Positions 19,199-31,637 of a stretch of DNA of 64,000 nt are shown here, one piece after another. The position numbers and the translations under genes were made by a program. The stretch spans positions 1-64,000 of the forward strand of contig MNCI01020854.1 of the NCBI GenBank assembly GCA_015680685.1, in the 5' to 3' direction. A model generated the notes under the pieces. The model was not told where the DNA came from. It searched no databases and worked only from the letters and a program-made list of their open reading frames with translations. Each line of letters starts with the position of its first letter. Position 1 is the first letter of the stretch. This DNA is from Gnetum montanum (taxonomy: Eukaryota > Streptophyta > Gnetopsida > Gnetales > Gnetaceae).

Positions 19199-20690
19199 GC
19201 GTACTAGAGCTTCCCGATGGGTCTAGGACGTTAATACCAATTCATACAAGCTCAACGAGGTGTTTTTCTGTTTTAGGGCTTGAGTAACTTGTGTCAAGGC
19301 CGTTGCAAAATCTCTACTGTCGGGGACGTTTTTATTAGCAGTGACTGGGTCCATCGGACCCAATAGTTTTATTTCGCATTTTGGTGGTTTGTCGTTATCG
19401 TTAGGACCCGCCGTGTTATGCGGTTCTTGTGTTTTGGATGGTTCACTATTGCTATTTGTATTTGGTGGATCGTTGGATGATGACATAGGCATGGAGGCCA
19501 GTGGAGTTGGTTTGGGTGGCCCTAGAGCTAACCGTTGGCGCTCTTTCTCCATACGCTCACGTGTAAGTCTATCTGCTAGGCGCTCTCGTACGTTACGCGG
19601 AGGTGGAGTTGGCTTCGGAGCCTGGGATTGCCCTGGGACCTTTACAACGTATGGAGCTGGATGGGATTACGGGCGGACGGTCGGATATGGCTGGGCAGGA
19701 ATCTATCCAGGTATCCTGATGATGTACGGGGTTGGCCTTTGCGGAGGTTGGATCTCCGTCGTTGAAACTGCAGGTGGTACTCGGACTACAAAAGGGGTAG
19801 GCCAGGCATGAGGGATTGGTGTATCCGCAGGATTGACTGGAGGGATGCGCACCACGTATGGTTTTTGGTGTGTCGTGATGTTGGGGATGGGCACGGTCGG
19901 GGGCACTCGGACCACGTATGGCCGTTGCGGGGCATGGGATGATTGAGGTGCAGGTGCGGACACAGCGGGGGGAATCTGAACCACGAACGACCTGCCAAGC
20001 GTTTCCTGCTTATGTTCGGGGTAGATGGTGTTGATACGGGGTGTGTCGGAATCGTCGTCACAATAGATTACGTCAATTACATATGGTGCCTCGTTAGTGT
20101 TCAAGGGGTCTTTGTACACTCCCATGGTTTGGTTTTGCGGTTGGACGGGATTAGCCCCGTCAAATGTGATTTTGCCATCATCAATCATCCGCTGGATGTC
20201 CTGCTTTAGGGTGAAGCAGTAGTCTGTTCCATGCCCGTTACGTTGATGGTAGTCGCAGAAGCGATCCATCCTGAATCCTTTGGACACGGGCGGCTCATCC
20301 GGCGTTGCCAGGCTTGGGTTCTGTATGAGTTGGCAGAACCGCTCATGTCTCTGGATGGCTGCAGGGTATAATTGTTTATGTTGCATCAACCCAGCCTTTA
20401 AGAGTTGGTCAAAGAGCTGGGACGGTTTCATCGGTAAAGGCGTGTACTGAGAGGGTTCCTTCCTCTGGAAATTACGCGCACGGTTCATCTGGTTCTGTGA
20501 TGATGACTTTGGCGTTGCTGTGGGAGCGGGCTGATAGTAGTTAGTGGTGGTTGCGGGCGGTCTTTGTTGATGTGTGGTGTTTGTTTGCTGGGTTGCTGCT
20601 ATAGTTGTCTTGGCCTTTTCTTTATCCTTTTTAGTATGTTGATTTTTAAAGGCCAAGTATGCTGGGTCATGATTGTTTTGAGCCGCTTCC
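19199..20690 (-). pseudogene. Gag C-terminus / nucleocapsid with PYVVRIPP repeats (E1)
   Basis: The nucleic-acid-binding part of Gag. A CDYHQRNGHGTDYC knuckle followed by LKQDIQRMIDDGKI is the CxYHxxxGHxTxxC form typical of plant Tat/Athila gypsy elements. It is preceded by a Gln/Thr/Pro-rich region and followed by about seven repeats of a motif like (P/S)(Y/F)VV(R/K)(V/I)PP separated by Pro-rich spacers, then an Arg/Glu-rich stretch (RERLADRLTRERMEKERQR). The frame is broken by TAG at 19703-19705, a TAA about 40 bases on and a TAG near 19223. Relative to the capsid part a frameshift lies near 20690. E2 has lost most of this region. Confidence 0.75.
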
Positions 20691-20691
20691 T

Positions 20692-22183
20692 CTATGTTTC
20701 TGATCTGTAAAATGCCTGATTTACATCACGTGCATTGAGGTAATAAAGTTTGGACTTAAAGAAATCATTAACAGCCCCTTTCAGAATTGTAAGCAAATAG
20801 GTTGGAGAGATTGGTTCGTGCAGCTCGCTGACAGCCGCACTCCATCTCTGAATAAACTTCTGCGTAGGTTCAAGCGGCGCTTGCTTCATCTGCATAAGGC
20901 CATCCAACGTGGCTTCGGGTTTCAAGTTGTACTTGAAACGAGTCACAAACTGGCGTAAAAGATCGTCCAAAGAGAAAACAGAGTTCTGAGGCAGGGCCCG
21001 GTACCAATCGAGCGCTCTCCCTGCGAGAGACATGGGAAATACTCGGAGGATGGAGTGGGGCCAAGCCTAGAGCAGCACGCATTCTAGCCAAAATGTTATA
21101 AGGTGCGTGTTGGGATCGGTCTCCCCGTTGTACTTGGTTAATGTGGGCAAGGGGACGCCTTTGGGCAGGGTTAGAGGTGGGACGGAGGAGCTGATGGGGT
21201 CATCATTGTAGAAATCCACTACCTTTAACTCTCCCTCAGTGGCTGTTTTGAGGCGTTTCACCTCTTCAGTAAGCTCTTGCATTATCTTTTTGGCATCCGC
21301 CCAGTCTTGGGCGCTTGGTGATGCAGCGGCTTGGGGTTGCGGGATACTGTACAAGCTGGATTGCTGCTGGGGTTGTGCTTGGGGAACATTGATTGGTGAA
21401 ACCGCGTAGGGTAGCGTATGGTGAGGGGGAACTTGGTGCGACGGTGCTCCCCTTGCTGGCCATTGCCCTACCACGTTGTGGGCGGGGACTCCTTGTTGGG
21501 TCACGGCTGCTTGAGGGATTATATGTGTTTGGAGGTGTGGTATGAAGTGGGCGGATGTGGATGCCGGAATCACATGTGGCATCCCTATCACCCTTGGTGG
21601 GAGTGTTGCTCCCACATGATCGATGGGTGGCTGCACTTGTGAGGATGGGCCTGTCGCAGTTGTGAGGATGGGCGCGAGTGGGACGGTGTTGGGTTGGTGA
21701 TCACTTGAGAGAGGGACGTGGACTAATGCTGCTGTTTCTGGCAGTGGCTGTTGAGCCTGGACAAATCTAATGTGTTGCCAGGGCACGAGTTCCCCTATGC
21801 CAGGATGGAAGATGGGGTTGACCTGTGCTTGAGGGCTCAAGGTGTGGAACGACTCTCCTTGCTCGGATTGAGCAGCAAATGCATCCTCATCCTTTGGTTG
21901 GGGCTCCGGTGCGGGCTGGTCCCACGAGTTGTTCCTTTGAAGGAGGAGTTGTGTGATGAGTTCCGGGAACGGGAATCATGTCGTACGGGGAAGGGATGAA
22001 CTCTCGTCCCCCCCTGTAATACAGCTCAAACTGCCTCTTCACCTCCAGTTCAGCTTGATCAACAGCCAAACCCGCTTGTATCTTAATACAGATAAAGTTA
22101 TATTGATCCTGGGTGATGATGTTAGAGGCTGGGTCCCTCCCTTGCAGCCTTAAGGATCGGCGGGGACCCGCTGTGGGTTGCAT
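20692..22183 (-). pseudogene. Gag matrix/capsid region (E1), broken
   Basis: Gag forms the particle that packages element RNA. The N-terminus (RRSLRLQGRDP, DQYNFICIKI, REFIPSPYDMIP) matches E2 at 36600-36810 (DHYNFIYAKI, KEYIPSPYDQIP). A long Pro/Gln-rich linker follows. The capsid part reads PTLTKYNGETDPNTHLITFW, SLAGRALDWYRALP, WSAAVSELHEPISP and LKGAVNDFF, the usual Retrotrans_gag pattern. Lesions: a frame change near 21850-21887, and a TAG replacing Glu just before AWPHSILRVFPM (E2 still has Glu there). A TAG also lies just upstream of the listed start, so the natural start may be the ATG near 22233. Confidence 0.8.
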
Positions 22184-22324
22184 TCCTGGGTGTTGTGCGA
22201 CAGGCTGCTAGACAGATATGGTGTCCATGGTGGTGGTCTGAGCGGGGACAATGGTGTTGTTAATAGGGTTCATGATGTTATGTCACAGATAGGATTAAGT
22301 CTGGAAATGCGGAGTGTGTGGTGT

Positions 22325-23065
22325 GGCGCGCAATGTATACGCTTCAAAGGGCAGCGTACGGTGTCAGCGTATACAGCGTGTCAGCGTATACAGTGTAGTG
22401 TATATAGCATATACAACGTGAGCGTATAGCGTATACAGCGTAAGCATATACAGCGTATATAGCGTGTGGTGTGCGGCAGCGTATATGACGTGTGGACGCT
22501 GGAAAGCGTATAAGGCGCAGGATGGGTCAGCGTAAGGTGGGACGGCGTACAATCAGAGCATAAGTCAGGGGGCTGTGTACAGCGTATGAGGCGATCAGCG
22601 TAGCACAAGAATGTAAGATCAGTTGCAGCGTAAAGGCCCAAAGCGTAAAACTGCTGTTTAGGGCGTAAAACAGGCGAATGTGAAACTCAGCGTAAACACA
22701 AGCTCAGCGTAAAACAGGCCAGGGTGTAAAACGGAAGAGCGTAATACAGGCGAGCGTACGATGGATTGCAGCGTAAATAATTTGCAGCGTAAAAATTCAC
22801 AGCGTAAGCAGTTCACAGCATGAAACGGGCTCAGCGTAAAGGTCGACTCTGGCGTAAATACAGGCGCGTAAAATAGGTTGCAGCGTGAACAGTAGAGCGT
22901 AAAACAGGTGAACGTAAAGCAAAGATGGAGCAGGTTTTTTAAAGAATGTAAACGCTGTGCAGCATATACGCTGGACAATTACGGTTGTAGGTTCAGAACT
23001 GGACAGCGTAAGCGCTGGGGGAAGTTGGCAGCGTACCGTTAGCGGTGTAGACGCTTCACAACGTG
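22325..23065. repeat. Decayed AGCGTA motif array in the gag leader (E1)
   Basis: More than 30 AGCGTA(T/A/G)A-type half motifs and some AGCGTATAC copies fill the stretch between the 5' LTR and gag. Full palindromes are rare here compared with intron 1 and U3. No protein is implied; open frames in this stretch only translate the motif. Confidence 0.75.
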
Positions 23066-23100
23066 TACGTTGGGAGTTGCGGGTAAGGGTTTCAAGGAGG

Positions 23101-23117
23101 CCCTCCTTCTAGCGCCA
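23101..23117 (-). other. Primer binding site of E1
   Basis: On the minus strand the LTR ends CA, then GAAAT, then TGGCGCTAGAAGGAGGG. A start in TGG five bases after the LTR is the usual place for tRNA priming. E2 has the near-identical TAGCACTAGAAGGAGGG in the same place (35990-36006). I could not match it confidently to a tRNA from memory. Confidence 0.65.
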
Positions 23118-23712
23118 ATTTCTGTACCGCCTGAAATCGTCGGTCTCCGGCTGGAAGGAAAAACAAAGGCCGCAGGATCGCAGGACGCGTACAGAAGACC
23201 CTGCCTTCGCCTAAGGGCGAGCTGGAATGCGACAAAGGCAGAGTACCTTGGGTGGTCTGCACGCGGATTAGACAAGGATTTCCTTGTGCGTACGCAAATC
23301 GCTAATACACTGGGTTATGCGTAAACGATGTGCAGGCGTAAACAGCAAAAATAGCGTAAAACGTAAACGGATGCAAACAAAGCACGAGCGTAAGCAAACG
23401 TAAACGAGGCGTGGGCCAAATTGACGTAAAACTGTAAAAGAACTTGTAGCAAATGAAACGATGGAATTACAGAGTCAAGAGTACAGTGCACCGGTCTAAC
23501 GCAGTTGTGGGAACACAAGGTGGACGAAAAGCCCCGGCGTACACAGAGGTGACTCGGACGGTTTGCAGGACGGGCGGAGCGTAAGAGACTAGATCCGCAG
23601 CGTGCAGGGCTTCCCAGCGTAAGAAGGTTTTCTGCTCTTTTGTGCAGCGTAAATGTTCTCTGGGGTGCTCCGGGATTTTGCGAACCATCTTGGTGAAGTG
23701 GGAAAATGGGGG

Positions 23713-23719
23713 TTTTATA
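23713..23719 (-). promoter_or_regulatory. TATA box of the E1 5' LTR
   Basis: TATAAAA on the minus strand, in the context CTGTATAAAACCCCC. It is conserved at the same place in the other LTR (7636-7642). It lies about 90-470 bases downstream of the palindrome array, so the array occupies an enhancer position. Confidence 0.6.
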
Positions 23720-23807
23720 CAGGTTGTTACGCTAGACTTGGGACGGGAGACACGTGGCGCGTTGACCAGGTGCATATACTTTACACATACAAAATGTTAC
23801 AACTGCT

Positions 23808-24185
23808 GGGCGTATACACCGGGCGTATACGCCGCATCAAGTCGGCGTATATGCTGAAAATGCTAGGCATGAACTGGGTGGAGATGGAGCGCTGGGCATA
23901 TACGTTGGGCATATACGCTGGTGAATGTTGGGCGTACACGTCGGGCGTATACGCTGATGGATGCTGGGCGTACACGCCGGGCGTATGCGCCGAAGGATGT
24001 CCACTTGCTTCAATCGTTGCTCTTCGACGTTATTTTCATGCTGTCATTGGAAATCCTATCGTCGAGCGTGTGCATCTGCAGTACCTGGGCGTATACGCTG
24101 GAGAGTTGGGCGTATACGCTGGTGTTGGGCGTATACGCTGGAGAGTTGGGCGTATACGCTGGAGAGTTGGGCGTATACGCTGAAG
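23808..24185. repeat. Palindrome array in U3 of the 5' LTR
   Basis: About 14 copies of GGCGTATACGC(T/C), five of them exact and in tandem at 24085-24182. Decayed copies differ by single transitions (GGCATATACG, GGCGTACACG, GGCGTATATG). Confidence 0.85.
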
Positions 24186-24243
24186 TGCCGGGGTCTGGTT
24201 TGGTGTCGGACAAGTACTGAGCTCCGAATTTTGTGGTGTTTCA

Positions 24244-24248
24244 CATAC
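24244..24248. repeat. Right target-site duplication of E1 (CATAC)
   Basis: Identical to 7041-7045. Confidence 0.9.
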
Positions 24249-27200
24249 ATGCATGACCACAACAAGCATACACAACCATAAGATACATGACTATTCTAGA
24301 AGAGCTAAGACATGTTTATACTCTAATGCATCTATCCCTAATCCTTGCTCTTGAAGACAAGGATGGTGGTTCAAGGATCAAAGTTGAAGCTCTTCTGCAA
24401 GCCTACATACCCTTTTGATGAAGTACACAAAGGAATCAGAGCCAATATAGTTCTTTGATGATGGTTGCATTAGCATGGAACATATGAGGATCTCCATACT
24501 CATCTAGCCTTTGTTTCGAAGAAAAACAACCTTTGATCCACCAACAAGACATATTTTCCTACAGCCTAGAAAGGTTTGTAAATAAGTGAAAGTCTAAAAT
24601 CTTTTGGAGTGGTTGGACCTAGGCCTTATAACCTAAGAAATAAGAACCTTACCATCATTATAATATTAATTAATTAATAATAAAATTATTAAATTTTAAG
24701 TACCACTAAAATAAAATTAATTAATGATAGCCATACAATGATAATGATGCATTAAAGTAAGGTTATACAACTTTAATCCATGAAGGTTAATTTAGAAACA
24801 CTCAAATGAAAATAGTATTTACAAGAGGGATAGGATACGATGATTAGAAATTATAGATAGAAAAGTGGATAAAGCACTTAAAAGAAACATCAATATATTA
24901 CACATGAAGTAGTATGACTATGTTGAAATTTGGTTTGTACACAAAATAACTATGATCTAAACCAAAATTACGTGTAGTTAGTCCTCTCTAAATCAATATG
25001 TTCAAAATTGATATGATGTTATACTCAATAAAAATTGAATTCACTATATTTAAATTGATAACTATAATAAATGATGACCAATAAAAATAACAAAAAATAT
25101 AAAGTAATTAGTTTCAAAATGGAAACTTTTATAATAGATAGAAAAGTATTTTACATGTTTATGTTTTGCTAGAACTTGCACATTTGGAAGGTGAAAAACA
25201 TAAAACTTGTTCATTTGTTAGTTGCTTATCAATTTGTTATATCATACTCTTCTACCCATAAGCACTATAATATGGAAAATTGAACTTGATAAAAAAAAAA
25301 TTAGATGGAAATACAACCTAAAAATTTTGGTTGGTGATGAGGCATCTAGTAGCATTTTGCATGTCTATTGTAAGTTTTCGATTTGGGAAGTGTTTCATAC
25401 ACCCTATGTTTGTAGTCCTAGCATGTTTAATTGAGGTTTATGTCTCTTAGGAATGCATCATTGCAACCTGTGTCACACTTTTGGGTTGTGTTCATGTTCT
25501 AAATTTCTTAGGATGTTTATTGCTTCTTTTGGGCATCCTACGATGCTTTTGACATGTCCCCTACTATTTTAGCCTTCATCTAGAACTAGTGGCTTAGAGT
25601 TTGGTAGGGGGTGCATAGGCTAGCTTGTGTCAACACACATCTTGCATCATTGCAGGGGCACTAATGCATCTCCTGGCTAGCTTGGTTTGGTTCACTTCAT
25701 CAATGGTGTGATTGATATGGACCAAGGTTGTGTTGACAAACCTTCACTGATGCTTGGGTGCTAGTGAATCTCCATCATTACTTCAAAAAAATTATAAATA
25801 CCCAAGATGTGCTCTCATACATATGATTAATAACTTTTTGATAACTTTATCATCATCTTGGCTTTTGATGTTTGGTTTGTATTTAGAGCTCCTTCTCCCT
25901 TAGGTAAGTTGATTTCCTTCCTATTTTGTATGTATGGATTGAGTTTTTGCTTCTACAAATACAACTAGACTTTGTTAGAATGCTATCTTACTTACATAGC
26001 CCAAAACCATTTTGTCAATGTGAAGTCTAGTTTTTGTGCAATGAATAAAGCTTATGGTTTTTCCTTTGTTTCATAACTTAGATGCCTTAAACCATTAAAA
26101 TATCAAAAATATTTATTTTCTTTTCATTACATTTAGCTGTAATGATTTGTTCTTATCCAATAAGGTTACAACTATATGACATGGTATTGTGTCATCAAGG
26201 TTGTAACTAGGGGTTATTTATTACTTCTTCTGTATAGTGTTTCACCTATATAATGAGGGATTTCGACACATATAAGTAATTGTAAGCATTATGTCCATCT
26301 CCATAAGGAATTGTGTTGTCTATGTATTAATTATTATTTTATTCTTATATTTATAAAATACATATAAAATATAAAATATTTCTTCATTTTCTCACAATGG
26401 TAACACAAATTTCTCATTATATTATATGTATTATAAGTGCTTTATATTTCTTGAATGCAATGATATACACTAGTCTTCTTGGCAATCCACTCAACATTGT
26501 CTTTGAAGCTTATGATTGGATTGTGCTATGTTATGTATGATATCATGCCATTGGTCACAAGTGGTGGGACCCCTATCATTGGCACTATTACTAGGAAAGA
26601 CAAAGGTATATTACCTAGAAATACTTGTACATTTTTTATCTTAATATTTTTTCAACTAGAGTGTGTATTTGTTTAGCATTAAGTATACCTTGTTAATACA
26701 AATGATATAGTAGATAACGCTCAAAGCTCATCAAGGAACTCTAGTAGAGGAAATGTGACAAAAAAAGCAGGCTTATGTCACATTTGAATGCTTAAATAAT
26801 GCAACTATACCACAAGTTGTTTTGAATTATCATCAAAATTAGCAGGGGAAGTGGCATGATGTTCATGAGTGGTTCTTTAAGGGACCAACTAAGGTTGGAT
26901 CACATGATCTTAAAGAGGCCTTAATCAAGATTGGCTTAAAGGAAGATTATGCATTTTATGTGGCTTTGAAGCTAGTGCACAGTGATTACGAACCCCATTA
27001 GAGGCAAGAAGTTTGAGACCAAATGGGAAAAGAGAAGGCTCATTGTAGCTTTCCATATGACCATTTAGATGGAGAGGAGGATGATAAAGAAAATAAAAAA
27101 GGAAAAGAGGTAATCCACCATGAAGGTCCATGGTTAATGACGACTCATAAAAGTAGACCAAAAAATCATGATGCTGATTTACTCTTCAAGTTTCAGCATC

Positions 27201-27559
27201 TACACAGGTATGAACCATCTAGTAATGATGATGCTCTCTTATTTAATTAGGATGATAATGATGAACTCAATGAAGTTTTCTATATTCCATGGGATCATGT
27301 TCATGCCAACTACATCAAATTAATCAACATGGCCAATGTTCCAACTTACAGAGGGCTTACCAATGATGATACCTAACTTTACATATAGACATTTGACAAT
27401 GCTTGCTACCTATAGCATATTGTCAGTGATTGGAACAAGCTGCAATTATTTCCCTGCATCTTCATCAAGCATGCAAAAATCTAGTACATGTCTTTGCCTT
27501 TAAATCAATTCAAAAATTGGCTATGTTCATCCAAATCTTCTATACCAAAATTTAGACCT
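24249..27559. other. AT-rich intergenic sequence, no gene seen
   Basis: No convincing protein is seen on either strand. Around 26245-26300 a CTATATAATGAGGG box in a stretch with internal direct repeats looks like an LTR promoter, but I could not find the partner LTR. The frame at 27023-27250 is short, polar and has no recognisable motif. Confidence 0.5.
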
Positions 27560-28080
27560 ATGTCTATATCTTAAACATCTAGAAGAAAATGATCGAATGG
27601 AGGCAAGGAGCACATGAGCTACTAGACATTGCCATGGAGAGGTACATGAAAACTATCCATCATTGTCTAAATCATGGATTCAATTAAAGAAAATAGTTGA
27701 TGCATATCATGAACGACTTAATGCAAGAAATAAGGAAGTATGTAGACATGTACACATGGATCAAGTATACAAAATGTCCATGGCCTAAATTAATGCAATT
27801 CTAGATACCATTGTAAGCATGGAAGATGAATGAAGAAAGTGATAATAAGCTAAGGAGTACAATCATGATCCTACATGTAGAAGGAAGGTTAAAAATATTA
27901 AAGGTATAACTGAGTCTTCCACTACTATTAAGATCACGACACAAGATCAAGTCAAAACCAAGAAGGTTTTGACAAGGTTGGTTGACAAGGTGAACCAAGT
28001 TTGGGAAGCAATTGATAAACAAATGATTAATATCCTTAAGGAAATTAGGGGTAAGATGGTTGAAGCTACAGCCAAATAAT
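27560..28080 (+). pseudogene. Gag-like relic
   Basis: Phrases such as EWRQGAHELLDIAMERYMKTIHH and LMQEIRKYVDMYTW resemble the gag of E3 (EWKQAQHEPLDMALERYYALLK). Stops interrupt all frames. It is probably the remains of an older gypsy element into which, or beside which, E4b inserted. Confidence 0.35.
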
Positions 28081-28217
28081 TACCATCACTTGAACATAGA
28101 AAGAAGTATGATGGAAAGGATAATGAGAAGCTCTTCTACTTTAAAAGCATCAAAGAAGATCTAGATGAGGCTTCCTTATCTTCTAGTAATAAGGGCCCCT
28201 ACAAATACTATGCAGGT

Positions 28218-29860
28218 TGTTGTCACATTTTGACCATTAATGAAGCAGGGCTTTAGTCTTAGATTTCTGATGGTTTATATTAGCTCAAATTTTTCATAAA
28301 AGGAGACTTTATATTTTAGAATAATAGTGCTTATGATTAAAGGAATAAAAAGTTTAATTCCTAATTATGATTTCAGGTTTTAAAGTTTAAAATTTCAATT
28401 TTGATAAGAGCTATAGCATGTATGAAATTTTAGTACTTAAGTTCAACAATAGCTACCTTCTTGAAATAGGAATGGAGCTTGAATTATTGGGTTTATTTTT
28501 TGACATGATTCCTACAACTTTTAGAAACCAAATACTCATGTGATGAGATTTAGCAAAATTTATCGCACTATATTTATATGAAGGCAAGCTCTAAGTAGAG
28601 ATAAAATCTAGGAGAAGTCACAGCAGATATTTTGTAAAGCTTAAAGTATTTGTGGTAAAGAGTTTTAAAAGTTGAGTGAACAATCCTAAAATATCCTTCT
28701 CTATTAATCTCATGATGTTTTAGAGCTAGGATTTCAAATTAATCCAAACATCACATAAAACAACTGTGTTAGGTATTGAAGGTAGAGCTTACATGAGTTC
28801 TAGCTAACTCAAGCATACACTCTTTCTACTTTCTAGTTAAGTTGAGAATGTCAAAGATGGAATTATAGAGCTCAAGAACCAATTTCATTTTGATATAGGA
28901 TAGACATTAGAACAAATAGTTGAGCTCAGGAAGAAAACCCTTATTTTGTAAAAAGAGGGCTCTATCCAAATCCAAAAGGGGGTTTCATCAAATGTGCTTG
29001 CCATGTTAGCTCATAGGTGAGATTTGTAGAACAAAAGATTTTCTCTACAAGATGGCTCTACAAGATCGAAATTAGCTTTACCATGTAAGTTGTTGTGTAA
29101 TGCCATTAGTAGAGCCAAGGATTGGTTCTATGAAGGATGCAAAAATGTGCTTTTCCAGGTCAACTTTAGGAAGAAGAAACGATGCATGTAAAGCCAAAAT
29201 TCAACCTCAATAACCATTTTATTTTGGATTCTACCACATTAGTGCTAAAGAAAGGAATTTTCTTGTAGAGCTAAAATTTGATTTTACAAGTGGATGCAAA
29301 AATAGCTCTATCATGTTAACATGTAGAGAAAGGACATTGCTCACAGATCTAAAATTTGGCTCTAGAACATAGTTGTGAAGCAAGCTCTACCACGTCAACA
29401 TTAGCCAAGTGAGCTTCATCTAGAAAAAAAGACTTGTAGGGTTGAAAAGTGGTTCTACATAGAAGCTCTACCACGTAAGCTCTTAAGTTAGCTTATGCCC
29501 ATAGAATCAAAGTCCAGTTGTATGAAGAAGCTCTACAAGTCATATCATCATCAAAAAAAGAAGTTCAACCTAAAATGATATTCATAGAGAAAAATTAGCT
29601 CTATAGATGAGAGTAAAAATTGGCTCTACCAGGTTAGCTCCTTCTTAGAACAAGTTCATAAAACCAAAATCTAGCCTCACAACAAGCTTATTTTTCAGCT
29701 CTACCACATCAGCATTGGAAGGTTAAGGCTAGAGCATTGTTTGTGGAGCTTAAAAATAGCTTTGCTAAGTTAGCTTATAAAGGAGGTTTGTAGAATTTAA
29801 AAATAGCTCTATGAAACAACTCTACCATGTTAGCTTCATTAGCTTATAGAGGAAGCTCAT
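28218..29860 (+). repeat. 5' LTR of E4b (duplicated part)
   Basis: Begins TGTTGTCACA and matches 32994-34542 in order. It carries many boxes of the form AGCTCTACCA(C/T)GT(C/A)AGC. The true right end is uncertain because the partner LTR is truncated; similar boxes continue to about 30600. Confidence 0.65.
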
Positions 29861-31637
29861 AGAGCTTAAACATGATTCTACAAAGAAGCTCTGCCACATT
29901 AGTTTTCATCACACTAGCCTCATCATAAAGTTGGCTTGTAAAGTTAAATCTTCATTCTATGAGAGAGCTTTGCCTTGCAAGCTTTCCAATTAACACATTT
30001 TCATAAAATCGAGATTTCCATGTACTAAGTAAAGCAAAAGTGGTTCTCAAGAAAGCACCAAATCAGTTCTACCATGTCATCTTCTATCACTTTAGCTTGT
30101 AAGCCAGTTCATGAAGTAATAAAATTACTCTCACCACATCATCTCCTTTATAGAATGAAGTTGTAAAACTAGAAATTGATTCTATAATGAGCTCATGTTT
30201 CTGTTCTACAAACCATATTAGCACAACTCAACATGCATTGCCACATCATCATCTAGATGAAGATTTACAAGCTTATGAGAAGTAAGAAAACATCATCTAC
30301 CAAGTTAGCTCACTCATAGAGCTAGTTCACAGAACCTAATTTTTGTTCTATGAGCATGTTCTACCATGTCAGCATCTTAACATGTCAGTTATAGAATAGG
30401 CTAGTAGAACCAAAATTTGGATTCACAACAAGCTCAATTTAAACCTACCACATCAGTGAATTTGACGAGAAATATATTGCTAGTTGTAGAGCTAAAAAAT
30501 GACTATACACAAGAGTAGAAAAATGGTTCTACAAGCAACATCAAAGCTCATCTTGGACTCACAAAAGGTTACATTTCGTGCAAATGTGCATTTCGTTTTT
30601 AATCCAGCTTAGCAAGGGATGAGGTGTACCACGTACAACATAATATTAACCCTATGAAGAAGCCCTAAAATCATTCATCGATATCAGCATGAGGAAAAAA
30701 AGGCTACATTAACAAACAGAGCTAAAAATCGAAACAAAGAGTAGGATAGTGTAGAATTGCCATTGAAGCTTAGAGAAGAGAGTGCAAATCCACAATTAAA
30801 GCACAAATCTATCATTAAGCTTAAATAAGTGACTCTAGATATGATATTGTGATGTTTATATCAAACTAGAGCTCATACACATAGTTTTCTCTATAACCAC
30901 TAAGTTTATTTAGAGGTATCTAGGCCTTGGTGTTTCCAAAGATCAATAAACACATAAAATTGAGTTTGAAAGAATCCTCATCCTTATGATTTTTATCATG
31001 AGGAGGAGTATAATGTTGGTGCCAAATAGAGCTTTTACCCACTATCAGTTTCTTGTGGTTAAAGAAAGATTAACAAGGTAGTGTGGTCTAAAGTAGTTAC
31101 CAACAGTTCTTTATTACATTAGAAGAAGGGCAAGAAATAGTTGTTAATTGATTTATGAGTGAACAACTTTATAAATCTGAAGAATTTAAAAGTCCTAAGG
31201 AATATTCTAATAATAAGACTAATCATTAATGAGAGCAAGAGAAGAAAAAGCTTTTTGTATTAGGGATAAGTAGTGGAGAAGAAACTAAAATGTCTAAAGG
31301 ATCACATCTTCTGTCTAGCTTACTAGTCTTTAAGATAAAGCAAGGAAAATTCAAGAGTTCAACCATGAGAAGGAAGCTCAATAGGATGGAAAATCCATCA
31401 TGAGTAAATCCTTGGCAAGATGTCATATTGCTAAGATTCCCAAACTGCCATGATATCCTTAAGATAGTTTACAAATAATTATCTAAGTCTTGTATCTTTA
31501 GAAAGGCTAACGTATATGAAGGAAGCAATAGAATGGTCATAGCTAGAGAGAAAAATCCTAATAAGGAATATGAGAAGATAGCTTGAGTTGTAATTGAAAT
31601 TGAGTACAAAAAAGATTTTGAAGGGAAGGTTTCAAGG
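29861..31637. other. E4b LTR remainder and internal non-coding region
   Basis: The AGCTCTACCACGTCAGC-type boxes continue to about 30600. The rest matches E4a 150-1220 and has no coding content. The phrase TTGGTGCCAAATAGAG near 31015 could be the primer site, which would make the LTR about 2.8 kb. Confidence 0.4.

Larger units (their letters stand above)
7046..24243 (-). mobile_element. E1: complete Ty3/gypsy LTR retrotransposon with an opposite-strand gene
   Basis: Two LTRs of 1140 and 1121 bp, both starting TG and ending CA, enclose about 15 kb and are flanked by a perfect 5-bp duplication. Read on the minus strand the order is 5' LTR, primer site, leader, gag, nucleocapsid, protease, [a plus-strand gene], RT, RNase H, integrase, polypurine tract, 3' LTR. 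The gag knuckle form, the protease tail and the very long internal region fit the Tat/Ogre group of plant gypsy elements. The LTRs differ by roughly 5-10% by eye, mostly transitions. Every gag-pol module carries stops, frameshifts or lost catalytic residues, so this copy is not autonomous. Its GC content is clearly higher than that of its surroundings. Confidence 0.93.
23123..24243 (-). repeat. 5' LTR of E1
   Basis: 1121 bp, TG...CA, the transcription-start LTR for gag-pol. On the minus strand U3 comes first, with the palindrome array (23808-24185), then a TATAAAA box (23713-23719), then R/U5. Differences from the 3' LTR are dominated by transitions, many at CpG. Confidence 0.93.

Noticed and set aside
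23808-24185. Possible CRISPR array (regular short palindromic repeats)
   Set aside because: Units are about 20 bp and directly tandem or irregular, without unique 25-40 bp spacers or cas genes, and lie in a plant LTR.
26245-26300. LTR promoter of a further retrotransposon
   Set aside because: It has a TATA-like box and LTR-like composition, but no partner repeat, primer site or polypurine tract could be located.
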